A stretch of 50,891 bases of DNA, taken from assembly GCF_001672975.1 (NCBI RefSeq), contig NZ_LZKU01000071.1, positions 1 to 50,891 on the forward strand, in the 5' to 3' direction. A model generated the notes under the pieces. The model did no database searches. It was not told where the DNA came from and saw only the letters and a list, made by a program, of their open reading frames with translations. Origin of the DNA: Mycobacterium sp. 1465703.0 (GTDB taxonomy: Bacteria; Actinomycetota; Actinomycetes; Mycobacteriales; Mycobacteriaceae). The position numbers and the translations under genes were made by a program. This document shows, one piece after another, positions 1-9,508 of the stretch (positions are counted from its first letter, which is position 1; each line of letters begins with the position of its first letter).

Positions 1-2
1 CC

Positions 3-1565
3 GAGGCGCCGCCGCCGGCGGCCGCGTCGGGGCGGTGGCGGGCACTGTTGCTGGCTGCCGTCGCGGCCTGCGCGGCCTGCGGCATCATCTACGAACTCGC
101 GCTGCTGACGCTGTCGGCCAGCCTCGACGGCGGCGGGATCGTCGCCACCTCACTGATCGTGGCGGGCTACATCGCAGCGCTGGGTGTGGGCGCGCTGCTG
201 GTCAAACCGTTGCTGGGGCACGCCGCGATCACCTTCATCGCCGTCGAGGCGCTGCTGGGCATCATCGGTGGCCTGTCCGCGGCCGCGCTGTATGCGGTGT
301 TCGCGTTCCTGGACGGGTCCGTCGGTTCGACCTGGGTGCTGGCGGTGAGCACGGCGCTGATCGGCGGTTTGGTCGGCGCCGAGGTGCCGCTGCTGATGAC
401 GCTGCTGCACCAGGGGCACACCGGCCCCGAGATCAGCCCGGCCGCCGATGCCGGGCGAACGCTGGCCAACCTCAACGCCGCGGATTATCTGGGCGCGCTG
501 CTGGGCGGGCTGGTGTGGCCGTTCCTGCTGCTGCCGCAGTTAGGGATGATTCGCGGTGCGGCGGCCACCGGCATGATCAACCTGGCAGCCGCGGCCGTGG
601 TTGCGATTTTCCTGTTGCGCCAGGTGGTTTCGACGCGGCAGCTGGTGCTGGCGCTGTGCGCGCTGGCCGCCGCGGCCGGACTGCTGGCCACCCTGCTGCT
701 GAATTCGACCGACATCGAAACGACAAGCAGGCAAAGGCTTTACGCCGACCCGATCATCGCCTACCGGCACACGCCCTACCAGGAGATCGTGGTGACGCGA
801 CGCGGCAACGACACTCGGCTGTATCTGGACGGGGGCCTGCAGTTCTCCACCCGCGACGAATATCGCTACACCGAAAGCCTCGTCTACCCTGCCCTCGGCA
901 ACGGCGCGCATTCGGTGCTGGTGCTCGGCGGCGGCGACGGCCTGGCGGCCCGCGAATTGCTGCGCCAGCCCGGCATTTCCAAGATCGTGCAGGTCGAACT
1001 CGACCCCGCGGTGATCGACATCGCCCGCACCACGCTGCGCGGCGCCAATGGCGGTTCGCTGGACAACCCGCGGGTATCGGTGGTGACCGAGGACGCGCTG
1101 AACTGGTTGCGCGGGCCGAAGGTGGACCGCTTCGACGCGATCATCGTCGATCTGCCCGATCCGGACACACCCGTGCTGGGCCGGCTGTATTCAGCCGAGT
1201 TCTACGGCCTTGTCGCACATGCACTTTCCCCTGGCGGGCTGATGGTGGTGCAGGCGGGCAGTCCGTTCTCCACCTCGACGGCCTACTGGCGCACGGTGTC
1301 GACGATCCGGGCCGCCGGCTACGCCGTCACGCCCTATCACGTGCACGTGCCCACCTTCGGTGACTGGGGATTCGTCCTGGCGCAACGCGCCGACGTCGCA
1401 CCTACCCCGCGGATGCCTACCAACACGCCGCCGCTGCGCTACCTCAACCCGCAGGTGCTGGCGGCCGCGACGGTGTTCTCCGACGACATCGCGCCCCGCC
1501 CGTTGCCGCCGTCAACGCTGGACAATCCGCGCATCGTCGAGGACATGCGGCACGGCTACGACTAA
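3..1565 (+). CDS. speE: Membrane-bound spermidine synthase-like protein (5' end cut by window)
   Basis: Two-part protein. An N-terminal half of about seven hydrophobic segments (within the first ~215 residues) is followed by a spermidine-synthase-type Rossmann domain with the nucleotide-binding motif LGGGDGLAARELL, an acidic residue in the VELDP strand and the catalytic-loop motif VDLPDPD. It would transfer an aminopropyl group from decarboxylated SAM to a polyamine at the membrane, as proposed for M. tuberculosis SpeE (Rv2601), but activity of the membrane form is not established. The frame is open to the window edge, so the TTG at 48 need not be the start. What is visible is close to full family length (about 520 residues). 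The YebC-pdx neighbourhood supports orthology. Confidence 0.85.
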   Translation, partial: EAPPPAAASGRWRALLLAAVAACAACGIIYELALLTLSASLDGGGIVATSLIVAGYIAALGVGALLVKPLLGHAAITFIAVEALLGIIGGLSAAALYAVFAFLDGSVGSTWVLAVSTALIGGLVGAEVPLLMTLLHQGHTGPEISPAADAGRTLANLNAADYLGALLGGLVWPFLLLPQLGMIRGAAATGMINLAAAAVVAIFLLRQVVSTRQLVLALCALAAAAGLLATLLLNSTDIETTSRQRLYADPIIAYRHTPYQEIVVTRRGNDTRLYLDGGLQFSTRDEYRYTESLVYPALGNGAHSVLVLGGGDGLAARELLRQPGISKIVQVELDPAVIDIARTTLRGANGGSLDNPRVSVVTEDALNWLRGPKVDRFDAIIVDLPDPDTPVLGRLYSAEFYGLVAHALSPGGLMVVQAGSPFSTSTAYWRTVSTIRAAGYAVTPYHVHVPTFGDWGFVLAQRADVAPTPRMPTNTPPLRYLNPQVLAAATVFSDDIAPRPLPPSTLDNPRIVEDMRHGYD

Positions 1566-1642
1566 AACCGGGGTCGGGCCCGCGAAAAGTGTGCCACCCT
1601 GAGCCGGCGTGTCGTCTCCGCGAACGAAAGGACCGAACCGAA

Positions 1643-2107
1643 ATGCAGAAACCGCGGTTGGTGGGCGAGGCGCGCCGGGCCCTCGTGCTGTTGGGCACAG
1701 TGTTCGGTCTCGCGGTGCTCGGTGCTGGTGGGGCAAGTGCCGATGGTCCGGTCCAGTTGAGAAGCCGGTTAGGCGATGCCTGCGTGGACGGCCCGGGATC
1801 GGGATGGCTGGCCCCGGTGGTGGTCAACCCATGCAACGGTGCGAACTCGCAGCGTTGGACTCTCAGCGGTATCGGGCGACTCGAGAGCGCGGCCTTTCCC
1901 GGGCAATGCCTGAATTCCGACGGCACGGGGGCGGCGCACCTCGTGGGCTGTTGGGACAGCCAGCGGTGGAACGTGCAGCCCAACGGCCAGATCACGGCCG
2001 TCCTGGGTGGTTGCCTCGCCGTCCTCGGCGGCCCCGACCCGGGGACCTGGGTGTCGACCCGCTGGTGCAATGGAGATCCAGGCCAGGGATGGGATATCGT
2101 CCCCTGA
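1643..2107 (+). CDS. Secreted ricin-B-type beta-trefoil lectin protein
   Basis: A 154-residue protein starting at an ATG preceded by a GAAAGGA ribosome site. Residues 1-32 form a Sec signal peptide (basic start, Leu/Val-rich core, Ala-Ser-Ala before Asp). The mature part is one beta-trefoil with three Q-x-W-like repeats (SQRWTL, SQRWNV, GQGWDIV) and paired cysteines (CVDG...NPC, QCLN...GC, GGCL...WC), typical of ricin-type carbohydrate-binding domains. No catalytic domain is attached, so it is a stand-alone secreted lectin; its sugar ligand cannot be read from sequence. It sits convergent to the YebC gene, ten bases apart. In M. tuberculosis I recall a vapBC pair at this spot, so this is probably a lineage-specific gene. 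Confidence 0.75.
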   Translation: MQKPRLVGEARRALVLLGTVFGLAVLGAGGASADGPVQLRSRLGDACVDGPGSGWLAPVVVNPCNGANSQRWTLSGIGRLESAAFPGQCLNSDGTGAAHLVGCWDSQRWNVQPNGQITAVLGGCLAVLGGPDPGTWVSTRWCNGDPGQGWDIVP

Positions 2108-2117
2108 CCCCGCAGGC

Positions 2118-2873
2118 CTAGTCCTCGTCGAGGGCGGCCAGCACCTCGTCGGACAGGTCAACGTTGGTCCAGACGTTCTGCACGTCGTCGCTTTCTTCCA
2201 GCGCGTCGACCAGCTTGAACACCTTGCGGGCGCCGTCGACGTCGACCGGCACACTCACCGACGGCTGGAAGCTCGCCTCGGCGGATTCGTAGTCGATGCC
2301 GGCGTCCTGCAGCGCGGTGCGCACCGCGACCAGGTCGGTCGGTTCGGAGATGATCTCGAAGCTGTCGCCGAGGTCGTTGACGTCCTCGGCGCCGGCTTCC
2401 AGCACAGCGGTCAGCACGTCGTCCTCGGTCAGGCCGTTCTTCTCCAGCGTGACGACGCCCTTGCGAGTGAACAGGTAGGACACCGACCCGGGATCGGCCA
2501 TGTTGCCGCCGTTACGCGTCACAGCCACCCGGACCTCACCTGCCGCGCGGTTTCGGTTGTCGGTCAGACATTCGATCAGCACCGCCACGCCGTTGGGTCC
2601 GTAACCCTCGTACATGATCGTCTGGTAGTCCGCGCCGCCGGCTTCCTCGCCGGCGCCCCGCTTGCGGGCGCGCTCGATGTTGTCGTTGGGCACCGAGGTC
2701 TTCTTCGCCTTCTGGATGGCGTCATACAGCGTCGGATTGCCCGCCGGGTCACCACCGCCGGTCCGCGCGGCGACCTCGATGTTCTTGATGAGCCGGGCAA
2801 ACTCCTTGCCGCGGCGCGCGTCTTTGACGGCCTTCTGGTGTTTGGTGGTGGCCCACTTGGAATGGCCGCTCAT
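2118..2873 (-). CDS. YebC/PmpR family DNA- or ribosome-associated regulator
   Basis: A 251-residue, full-length member of the YebC/PmpR family (DUF28). The N-terminus [20 protein letters not shown] is the family hallmark, followed by the conserved [16 protein letters not shown] and [10 protein letters not shown] segments and an acidic C-terminal domain. Family members are cytoplasmic and have been described both as transcription regulators and as factors easing ribosome stalling at proline stretches; which applies here is unknown. It is the ortholog of M. tuberculosis Rv2603c by sequence and by position beside pdxT. A 374-bp gap with a strong hairpin separates it from pdxT, so it probably has its own promoter. 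Confidence 0.9.
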   Translation of the reverse strand: MSGHSKWATTKHQKAVKDARRGKEFARLIKNIEVAARTGGGDPAGNPTLYDAIQKAKKTSVPNDNIERARKRGAGEEAGGADYQTIMYEGYGPNGVAVLIECLTDNRNRAAGEVRVAVTRNGGNMADPGSVSYLFTRKGVVTLEKNGLTEDDVLTAVLEAGAEDVNDLGDSFEIISEPTDLVAVRTALQDAGIDYESAEASFQPSVSVPVDVDGARKVFKLVDALEESDDVQNVWTNVDLSDEVLAALDED

Positions 2874-3247
2874 CGGTGTCCTATCTGAAAGTCCTCTTGT
2901 TTTTGTGGCCAGACGAGTCTACGTGGACGCACGCAGTGGGTTGCCGGCCACTGCCCGTCCGTCCCAGTGGCCTCAGGAGTCACACCAGGGCGGGATACGC
3001 GGCGTCTCGAAATGCGCTAGTGCATCCGCTAGCTGAAAGCGCACTGGCGCATCATCAGCTGCGAGTCTCCGCCGTCACCGCAGCGACGAGAGCCGGACCA
3101 CCGGGCGCCGCCGTGCGAGAACGCCGGCGGCAATGGACGACGAGCCTAAGTCGGTTAAAGCCGTGAGTGCTCGCAGACCTGTCAATCGATGTGGGTTTCC
3201 AGTCACCGCTGAGAGCTACCCGCGCCTGTCGGATGCACCCGGTGCCC
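2874..3247. other. 374-bp intergenic region between YebC gene and pdxT
   Basis: No convincing gene on either strand: the open frames here are short and unlike any family I know. It should contain the minus-strand promoter of the YebC gene. The only clear structure is the 12-bp-stem hairpin listed separately. Confidence 0.5.
3012..3052. promoter_or_regulatory. Strong inverted repeat upstream of the YebC gene
   Basis: Arms ATGCGCTAGTGC (3012-3023) and GCACTGGCGCAT (3041-3052) pair over 12 positions with a single G-U wobble around a 17-nt loop. No T-run follows on either strand. It lies 138 bases upstream of the YebC start and 195 bases beyond the pdxT stop, so it could be an operator, a 5'-UTR structure or a U-tract-less terminator. 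Confidence 0.45.
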
Positions 3248-3838
3248 TCAGCCGGTGACGAGGTCGACGAACAGGTGGTGGATGCGCCGATCGCCGGTCA
3301 TCTCCGGGTGAAACGCCGTGGCCAGGTTGCGGTCTTGCCGCACCGCGACCACGTGCCCGGCCGCGCTGGCCAGCACCTCCACATCGTCACCGGCGCGCTC
3401 CACCCAGGGGGCGCGAATGAACACTGCGCGCACCGGATCGCTGAGCCCCGCGAACGCGATGTCACCCTCAAACGAATCGACCTGTCGTCCAAAAGCGTTG
3501 CGGCGCACCGTCATATCGATCGCGCGCAGCGGTAGCGCCTCGCGACCGCCCGCGCCGGCGTCGAGGATCTCGCTGGCCAGCAAGATCATGCCCGCGCAGG
3601 CGCCGTAGGCGGGTAGCCCGTCGGCCAGCAGGCCCCGCAACGGCTCCAGCAGCCCGAGATCGAGCAGCAGGTGGCTCATGGTGGTCGATTCCCCACCGGG
3701 AATGACCAGCCCGTCGACCGCCTCGAGTTCGGCGCGTCGACGCACCGGCATCGACTCGGCTCCAGCCTCGCGCAGGGCGGCCAGGTGCTCGCGGGTGTCG
3801 CCCTGCAGCGCCAGCACTCCGATCCTTGGACCGGTCAC
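3248..3838 (-). CDS. pdxT: Pyridoxal 5'-phosphate synthase glutaminase subunit PdxT
   Basis: Class I glutamine amidotransferase of 196 residues, normal for PdxT. It hydrolyses glutamine and channels ammonia to PdxS in the cytosolic PdxS12-PdxT12 complex. The oxyanion strand carries PGGES (residues 47-51), the nucleophile is Cys81 in GACAGM, and the His177-Glu179 pair of the triad is in AFHPEM. It is the third gene of a tight minus-strand run pdxS-tesB-pdxT, separated from tesB by 7 bases, so it should be co-transcribed with its partner. All key residues are intact. Confidence 0.95.
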   Translation of the reverse strand: MTGPRIGVLALQGDTREHLAALREAGAESMPVRRRAELEAVDGLVIPGGESTTMSHLLLDLGLLEPLRGLLADGLPAYGACAGMILLASEILDAGAGGREALPLRAIDMTVRRNAFGRQVDSFEGDIAFAGLSDPVRAVFIRAPWVERAGDDVEVLASAAGHVVAVRQDRNLATAFHPEMTGDRRIHHLFVDLVTG

Positions 3839-3845
3839 AGCGCGC

Positions 3846-4691
3846 TCACTGCTGGGCCGGCTGCTGTCCGCGTTTGAAGCGGGTCAGCCCCTCCTGCATG
3901 ACCGCGGCGACCATCTCACCCGACTGGGTGAAGATCTTGCCCTGGCACAGCGAGCGGCCGCCGCTGGCCGATGGCGAGGACTGGTCGTACAGCAGCCACT
4001 CGTCGGCCCGGAACGCCCGCATGAACCACATCGCGTGATCCAGCGATGCCACCTGCAGGTGCTCGCGCACGTCGAGATGGGTGACCTGTGCCGATCCCAG
4101 CAGCGTGAGGTCGCTCATGTAGGCCAGCGCGCAGATGTGCAGCACCGGGTCGTCCGGCAGCGGCTCACGATGGCGGAACCACACCTGCTGCTGGGAGGCC
4201 TTGCCCGGCAACAGTTGCAGGCGGTCACGCGGCACGATGCAGACATCCCACTCTTCGAACTGCTTGAACCCGGCGTCGTCGAAGACCTTGATCGAGTCCA
4301 ACCCGGGCAGGCCGTCGGGCGGCGGCGCGGCCGGCATCGCGTCCTGGTGGCTGATGCCCTCCTGGTCGGTATGGAAGGAGGCGCCCATGCTGAAGATGAT
4401 CTCCCCGTGCTGGATCGCGTTGACCCGCCGGGTGGCGAACGAACCGCCGTCGCGCGAGCGTTCCACGATGAACACCGTGCGCTCCTTGGCGTCCCCGGGC
4501 CGCAGGAAGTATCCGTGTAACGAGTGCACCTGGTACCGCGGGTCGACGGTGCGCACGGCCGACACCAGTGACTGCCCGGCTACATGGCCCCCGAAGGTGC
4601 GCTGCAGGAATCCCGACTCTGGGCTGAAGATGCTGCCCCGGTAAATGTTGACCTCGAGTTGCTCGAGGTCAAGGATCTCTTCGATCGCCAC
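3846..4691 (-). CDS. tesB: Acyl-CoA thioesterase II (TesB family)
   Basis: A 281-residue double-hotdog thioesterase that hydrolyses acyl-CoA to free acid and CoA. The first hotdog has [11 protein letters not shown] and the [14 protein letters not shown] helix-strand; the second has the conserved [10 protein letters not shown] and [14 protein letters not shown] segments, where the catalytic Asp and Gln of the family lie. Length is normal. It starts with GTG and is sandwiched 9 bases after pdxS and 7 before pdxT. That order is also known in M. tuberculosis (tesB2, Rv2605c), so coupling to vitamin B6 synthesis is a lineage trait without an obvious biochemical reason. Confidence 0.92.
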   Translation of the reverse strand: MAIEEILDLEQLEVNIYRGSIFSPESGFLQRTFGGHVAGQSLVSAVRTVDPRYQVHSLHGYFLRPGDAKERTVFIVERSRDGGSFATRRVNAIQHGEIIFSMGASFHTDQEGISHQDAMPAAPPPDGLPGLDSIKVFDDAGFKQFEEWDVCIVPRDRLQLLPGKASQQQVWFRHREPLPDDPVLHICALAYMSDLTLLGSAQVTHLDVREHLQVASLDHAMWFMRAFRADEWLLYDQSSPSASGGRSLCQGKIFTQSGEMVAAVMQEGLTRFKRGQQPAQQ

Positions 4692-4700
4692 GGACTGTTT

Positions 4701-5606
4701 TTACCAGCCGCGTTCAGCCAGTCGATGCGGCTCCGCGATCTGCTCGACGTTGATGCCGACCATCGCCTCGCCCAGTCCGCGTGACACCTTGGCCAGCACA
4801 TCGGGGTCGTCGTAGAAGGTGGTGGCCTTGACGATCGCGGCGGCGCGTTGCGCGGGATCGCCGGACTTGAAGATGCCCGAGCCCACGAACACGCCCTCGG
4901 CGCCGAGCTGCATCATCATCGCCGCGTCCGCCGGAGTGGCGATGCCGCCCGCGGTGAACAGCGTGACCGGCAGCTTGCCCGCCCGAGCAACCTCGGCAAC
5001 GAGGTCGTAGGGCGCCTGCAATTCCTTTGCGGCGACATACAATTCGTCTTCAGACAGCGACGTCAGGCGGCGGATCTCGCCGCCGATCGCCCGCATGTGG
5101 GTGGTCGCGTTGGAGACGTCTCCGGTGCCGGCTTCGCCCTTGGAGCGGATCATGGCCGCGCCCTCGCTGATGCGTCGCAGTGCCTCACCGAGATTGGTGG
5201 CACCGCAGACAAACGGCACGGTGAACTTCCACTTGTCGATGTGGTGGGTGTAGTCGGCGGGGGTGAGCACCTCGGACTCGTCGACGTAATCCACGCCCAG
5301 GCTTTGCAGAATCTGCGCCTCGACGAAGTGGCCGATGCGGGCCTTGGCCATCACCGGGATGGTCACCGCGGCGATGATGCCCTCGATCATGTCCGGGTCG
5401 CTCATCCGCGACACCCCGCCCTGAGCGCGGATGTCGGCGGGCACCCGTTCCAGCGCCATGACGGCGACGGCGCCGGCGGCTTCGGCGATCTTGGCCTGCT
5501 CGGGGGTGACGACGTCCATGATGACGCCGCCCTTGAGCATTTCGGCCATGCCGCGTTTGACGCGCGCCGTTCCGGTTCGCCCGTTGCTCGGGTGGGCGGT
5601 ACTCAC
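4701..5606 (-). CDS. pdxS: Pyridoxal 5'-phosphate synthase lyase subunit PdxS
   Basis: A (beta/alpha)8-barrel of 301 residues that builds pyridoxal phosphate from ribose 5-phosphate, glyceraldehyde 3-phosphate and ammonia from PdxT. Asp31 in VIMDVV, Lys88 in VMAKARIGH and Lys156 in [12 protein letters not shown] match the catalytic Asp and the two Schiff-base lysines of the family, and the phosphate loops GEAGTG and [11 protein letters not shown] are present. The GTG start at 5606 is favoured because AAGGAG sits 8 bases upstream (5615-5620 on the plus numbering). It is the first gene of the pdxS-tesB-pdxT run. No B6-responsive regulator is adjacent. Confidence 0.96.
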   Translation of the reverse strand: MSTAHPSNGRTGTARVKRGMAEMLKGGVIMDVVTPEQAKIAEAAGAVAVMALERVPADIRAQGGVSRMSDPDMIEGIIAAVTIPVMAKARIGHFVEAQILQSLGVDYVDESEVLTPADYTHHIDKWKFTVPFVCGATNLGEALRRISEGAAMIRSKGEAGTGDVSNATTHMRAIGGEIRRLTSLSEDELYVAAKELQAPYDLVAEVARAGKLPVTLFTAGGIATPADAAMMMQLGAEGVFVGSGIFKSGDPAQRAAAIVKATTFYDDPDVLAKVSRGLGEAMVGINVEQIAEPHRLAERGW

Positions 5607-5676
5607 TGCATGATCTCCTTCAACCGTTGTCGATCCAGTCTAATGAGGCGCTATGGCCCGCGTTGACTGCACGGAG

Positions 5677-6702
5677 TCAGCGGATGGACAGCAGCGGTCC
5701 GGGGGTCCGGCCACTGGCCAGCGCGGCCGCGTCGGTGAGCAGTCCGGATAGTTGCATCGGGTACACCGTCTCCCCCGTCGCGACCAGTTGTGCGATGTCA
5801 GCAGCGTCACACCAGCGATGGCCGTGGATGTAGCTGCGTTCCAGTTCGGTTCGCCCGGTTCGCGACGGCTCGAATCGCTGGGTGCGGTAGACGAAGTAGA
5901 ACTCCTCGCTGTCGATCAGCGAGCCGTTGAACTCGAAGACCTCGTCCCGCCGCCACACCGGCCCGACCATGTCACCCGGCGCGACCCGCAGACCGGTCTC
6001 TTCGGCCAGTTCCCGCGCGGCGGCTTCGGCTAGCCGTTCCCCCTGCTGCACTTCGCCGCCCACGGTGAACCACCATTTCGGCGCGGTTTGCTCGGCGAGT
6101 GCGGGATCCGACCCGCGCAGCAGCAACACCGCACCGGTGTCGTCGAGCAGCACGATGCGCGCCGAGGTGCGGTGGTTGAGGACGCCGTGATCGCCGTGCG
6201 CCAGCGCGTGCGGCCGCTCGACGATCTCGAAATAAGTGGGCAGCGCGGCGGTCCCGCCGAGATGGAACAGCCGCACCAGGGGCCGCTCGGCCAGCGCCAG
6301 GGTGTCGCGAACGGCATCGTTGTGAAAGCGACGGGCCAGCACCACCCGGGCCTCGGCATCGGCCAATTCGGCGATCAGCCCGGCCGGCAGCGACGCCGGA
6401 TCGACGACGGCCAGCGCCGCCGACAGTTCGTTCTCGGCGTTCTCTCGCGCAGTCCGTCTCGCCCCCTCGGCGGCATCCGCCAGCGCCGCCAGCCGCCGCC
6501 CTTCGGACGCACCGCCGTAAGCGTCGATGGCGACGGCGCGCGCCACCACCGCCCGCCGGGCCAGCGCACCGTCGAGCGCCTGCCAGGACAGGTCGTAGCG
6601 GACGTGCAGGCGGTCCAGCCGGTTGGCCGTCCGGTAAGCCCAGACGCCGACGACCGCCAGCACCGCGACCAACACCGCGATGGCGACAATCAGCCATGTC
6701 AT
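5677..6702 (-). CDS. Membrane-anchored Nudix hydrolase
   Basis: A 341-residue protein with one N-terminal membrane helix (residues 2-22), a helical middle region rich in Ala/Arg/Glu, and a C-terminal Nudix domain. The Nudix box spans about residues 215-240 and keeps GGEVQQGE plus RELAEETG. It should hydrolyse a nucleoside-diphosphate-linked substrate at the inner face of the membrane; the substrate is unknown. ATG at 6702 is chosen over the TTG one codon earlier because it forms a TGATG junction with pimA. It closes the pimA operon and corresponds to M. tuberculosis Rv2609c. Confidence 0.88.
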   Translation of the reverse strand: MTWLIVAIAVLVAVLAVVGVWAYRTANRLDRLHVRYDLSWQALDGALARRAVVARAVAIDAYGGASEGRRLAALADAAEGARRTARENAENELSAALAVVDPASLPAGLIAELADAEARVVLARRFHNDAVRDTLALAERPLVRLFHLGGTAALPTYFEIVERPHALAHGDHGVLNHRTSARIVLLDDTGAVLLLRGSDPALAEQTAPKWWFTVGGEVQQGERLAEAAARELAEETGLRVAPGDMVGPVWRRDEVFEFNGSLIDSEEFYFVYRTQRFEPSRTGRTELERSYIHGHRWCDAADIAQLVATGETVYPMQLSGLLTDAAALASGRTPGPLLSIR

Positions 6703-7826
6703 CAACTGGCCACCTCAACCTTGGCGCCTGACGCGGCGACCGTCTCGTACACCCGCATGATCTGGCTGGCCACCACTGACCAGTCGTAGCGCTGGACAGC
6801 TGCCGAACCGGCCGTCACGTAACGATCTCGCAGCACATCATCCTCCAGCACCGCGATGAGCGCATCGGCGAGCTCGTCGCCGTCGCCGACGGGCACCAGG
6901 CAGCCCACGTCGCCGCCCTGCAGCACGCGCCGGAAGGCGTCCAGATCGCTCGCCACCACCGGGGTTCCGGCGGCCATCGCCTCTACCAGGACGATGCCGA
7001 AACTCTCCCCACCGAGGTTGGGCGCGCAATAGACGTCGGCGCTGCGCATGGCCGACGCCTTCCCGGCATCGTCGACCTGGCCGAGAAAGCGTATGTGTTC
7101 CATCAATTCGCCTGCCTGGTCGCGTAATTCGTCCTCGTCGCCGCGGCCGACGATGAGCAGCTGCAGGCCTTCGAACCGTTCGACCAGCCGAGGCAGCGCA
7201 TCGAGCAGCACCGACATCCCCTTGCGCGGCTCGTCGTAACGGCCCAGGAACAACACCGTTTTACCGGCGCGCGGGTAGCCGTCCAGGCGCGGGGCGGAGG
7301 CGAATGCGGCGACGTCGACGCCGTTCGGGATCTCCACCGCGTCGGTGCCCAACGCCTCCATCTGCCAACGACGGGCCAAATCCGAGACCGCGATCCGGCC
7401 GACGATCTTCTCGTGCATCGGGCGCAGGATGCCCTGAAACACGGTCAGCGTCAGCGATTTGGTGGTCGAGGTGTGAAACGTCGCCACGATCGGGCCCTCG
7501 GCGATGTTGAGGGCTAGCATCGACAGGCTCGGCGCGTTGGGCTCGTGCAGGTGCAGCACATCGAAATCGCCTTCGGAGAGCCACTTTTTCACCTTGCGGT
7601 GGGTGGCCGGCCCGAACCGCAACCGGGCCACCGACCCGTTGTACGGAATCGGGACGGCCTTGCCCGCCGAGACGACGTAGTCCGGCAGCGCGGCGTGCGG
7701 CGACGACGGCGCGAGCACGCTGACCTGGTGCCCCCGGGCGCACATCACCTCGGCCAGCTGCAGGACGTGCGACTGCACCCCACCCGGAACGTCGAACGAG
7801 TAGGGACAGACCATCCCGATCCGCAT
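6702..7826 (-). CDS. pimA: Phosphatidylinositol alpha-mannosyltransferase PimA
   Basis: GT4-family glycosyltransferase of 374 residues that puts the first mannose from GDP-mannose on phosphatidylinositol at the cytoplasmic membrane, the entry step to PIMs, lipomannan and lipoarabinomannan. It starts MRIGMVCPYSFDVPGGVQSH with the N-terminal glycine-rich loop, carries the LGRYDEPRKGM sugar-nucleotide region and the C-terminal ESFGIVLVEAMAAG (E-x7-E) motif. The start at 7826 is set by the known N-terminus and by the TGATG overlap with the acyltransferase stop. Upstream in-frame codons fall inside that gene and are rejected. Confidence 0.95.
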   Translation of the reverse strand: MRIGMVCPYSFDVPGGVQSHVLQLAEVMCARGHQVSVLAPSSPHAALPDYVVSAGKAVPIPYNGSVARLRFGPATHRKVKKWLSEGDFDVLHLHEPNAPSLSMLALNIAEGPIVATFHTSTTKSLTLTVFQGILRPMHEKIVGRIAVSDLARRWQMEALGTDAVEIPNGVDVAAFASAPRLDGYPRAGKTVLFLGRYDEPRKGMSVLLDALPRLVERFEGLQLLIVGRGDEDELRDQAGELMEHIRFLGQVDDAGKASAMRSADVYCAPNLGGESFGIVLVEAMAAGTPVVASDLDAFRRVLQGGDVGCLVPVGDGDELADALIAVLEDDVLRDRYVTAGSAAVQRYDWSVVASQIMRVYETVAASGAKVEVAS

Positions 7827-8815
7827 CAGATTTCCTTCAGCCGAGCCTGCTTGGCTTCGGGGAGGTCGGCCAGCCACTGCGGCTGCATCATGTGCCAGTC
7901 CTCGGGGCGGGCGGCGATGTTCTTCTCGAAATGATCAGCCATCGCCTGGGTGATGGCGCCGACGTCGCCGCCGGTGCAATCCAGCGGCGACTGTATATCG
8001 ACGCCCCAGCCCCGATCCTCGAACCAGCAGTGCGCCGGCAGCAAGGCTGCGCCGGTCGCGATCGCGAGCTTCGCCGGCCCGGCCGGCATCCGGGTGGGTT
8101 CGCCGAAGAAGTCGACCTGGACACCGGTGCGGGTCAGGTCGCGCTCGGCCATCAGGCATACCACCCGGTTGGCCCGCAGCCGATCACACAACACCTCGAA
8201 TGCCGGCCGTTCTCCCCCGGACAAGGGCAACACCTCGAAGCCGAGGCCTTCGCGGTAGGCGATGAAGCGCCGGTACAGCGACTCGGGTTTGAGTCGCTCC
8301 GCGACGGTGGTGAAGGTGCCGTGCGTCTGCGCCAGCCAAACCCCGGCCATATCCCAGTTACCGCTGTGTGGCAACGCGATCACCGCGCCGCGGCCGCATG
8401 CCAGCGCCGCCTCGATGTTCTCTCGCCCGAGGACCGAATCGTGCAGCTCGCGGCCCACCACGCCCAGATCCATCCCGGGCAGGCGGAACGCCTCGCGCCA
8501 ATAGCGGGCGTAGGAGGCCAGCGAGGCCCGCATCAGCGAGTCCGGCACCTCTTCGGGCGGCACCCGCAAGACGCGAGCCAGGTTCTTGCGCAGCTGATCG
8601 GGGCCGCCGCCGCGGGCGGCGTACCGCGCTCCGGCCGCAAAGGCGTTGCGCGCGGCGAACTCCGGCATCGCGCGCACCGCCATCCAGCCTGACGCGTACG
8701 CCCAGTCGACGCCTTTGCCCCCCGCCAGCCGACCCGTCATCCGACCCGCCAGCTGGCGCACCATCCGGGGCGGTTGTGCCCCAACAATTTTCATGCCCGG
8801 AGGAGTGGGGATCAC
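7826..8815 (-). CDS. patA: PIM acyltransferase PatA (HtrB/LpxL-like)
   Basis: A 329-residue lysophospholipid-type acyltransferase that acylates the mannose of PIM1/PIM2 at the membrane, as known for M. tuberculosis Rv2611c. It has the HSGNWD catalytic motif (His plus Asp), the FTTVAERLKPESLY segment and the FFGEPTRMP acceptor-site motif. The GTG at 8815 overlaps the pgsA1 stop as GTGA and is preferred; an ATG (MKIVGAQ) lies seven codons in. The frame is open further upstream, but that extension runs over pgsA1 and is a shadow. Confidence 0.93.
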   Translation of the reverse strand: MIPTPPGMKIVGAQPPRMVRQLAGRMTGRLAGGKGVDWAYASGWMAVRAMPEFAARNAFAAGARYAARGGGPDQLRKNLARVLRVPPEEVPDSLMRASLASYARYWREAFRLPGMDLGVVGRELHDSVLGRENIEAALACGRGAVIALPHSGNWDMAGVWLAQTHGTFTTVAERLKPESLYRRFIAYREGLGFEVLPLSGGERPAFEVLCDRLRANRVVCLMAERDLTRTGVQVDFFGEPTRMPAGPAKLAIATGAALLPAHCWFEDRGWGVDIQSPLDCTGGDVGAITQAMADHFEKNIAARPEDWHMMQPQWLADLPEAKQARLKEI

Positions 8816-9459
8816 GGCCCGTCCGATCCCACCAGCCGGTCGGTCGCACCCGGCGAGGTGCGCACCGTGTGCAGCCGCTGCGCGCAGGTGACCAGGCTGG
8901 CCGCCGCCAGCACCCACATCGCGATCGGCAGCGCGGCCGGCCAGGCGACGAACGGCAGGTCCGACACCCCAGCGCCGACGAGCACGATGATCAACCGTTC
9001 CGGACGTTCGATCAGGCCGCCGTCGCCGCGCAGTCCGCTGGCTTCGGCGCGCGCCTTGATGTAGGAGATGACCTGCGAAGTGACCAGGCAGATCAGCGTG
9101 GCAACGGCCAGCAGCTTGTCGTGCAGGCCGAAGACGATCCACCACAGCAGCCCGCAGAACACCGCGCCGTCGCTGATGCGGTCACAGGTGGCGTCCAGCA
9201 CCGCGCCGAATCGGGTGCCGCCGCCGCGTTCCCGCGCCATCGCCCCGTCGAGCATGTCGAAAAGGACGAAGAACCAGACCACCAGCGCGCCGGCGAAGAG
9301 CTTGCCCATCGGGAACAGCGTCAGCGCTCCGGCCACCGCCACGATGGTGCCCAAGATGGTGACGACGTCGGGGGTCAATCCGATCCGCAGGCATGCCCGT
9401 GCCGTCGGAGTGGTCAGCCGCGCGAACGCCGCCCGGGACAGGAACGGCACCTTGCTCAT
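8812..9459 (-). CDS. pgsA1: Phosphatidylinositol phosphate synthase PgsA1
   Basis: CDP-alcohol phosphatidyltransferase of 215 residues with about six membrane helices. The signature DG-x2-AR-x8-G-x3-D-x3-D is complete (Asp68? in FDMLDG, Asp71, Asp89, Asp93). In mycobacteria this enzyme condenses CDP-diacylglycerol with inositol 1-phosphate, giving the lipid that PimA and PatA then modify, so the next two genes encode the next two steps. Start ATG follows a 49-base gap after the HIT gene. It is essential in M. tuberculosis (Rv2612c). Confidence 0.95.
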   Translation of the reverse strand: MSKVPFLSRAAFARLTTPTARACLRIGLTPDVVTILGTIVAVAGALTLFPMGKLFAGALVVWFFVLFDMLDGAMARERGGGTRFGAVLDATCDRISDGAVFCGLLWWIVFGLHDKLLAVATLICLVTSQVISYIKARAEASGLRGDGGLIERPERLIIVLVGAGVSDLPFVAWPAALPIAMWVLAAASLVTCAQRLHTVRTSPGATDRLVGSDGP

Positions 9460-9508
9460 CTGCGCCGCTCCGCACCATCGCTGCGCTCTGCATCGTCGCC
9501 GGCGCGGC

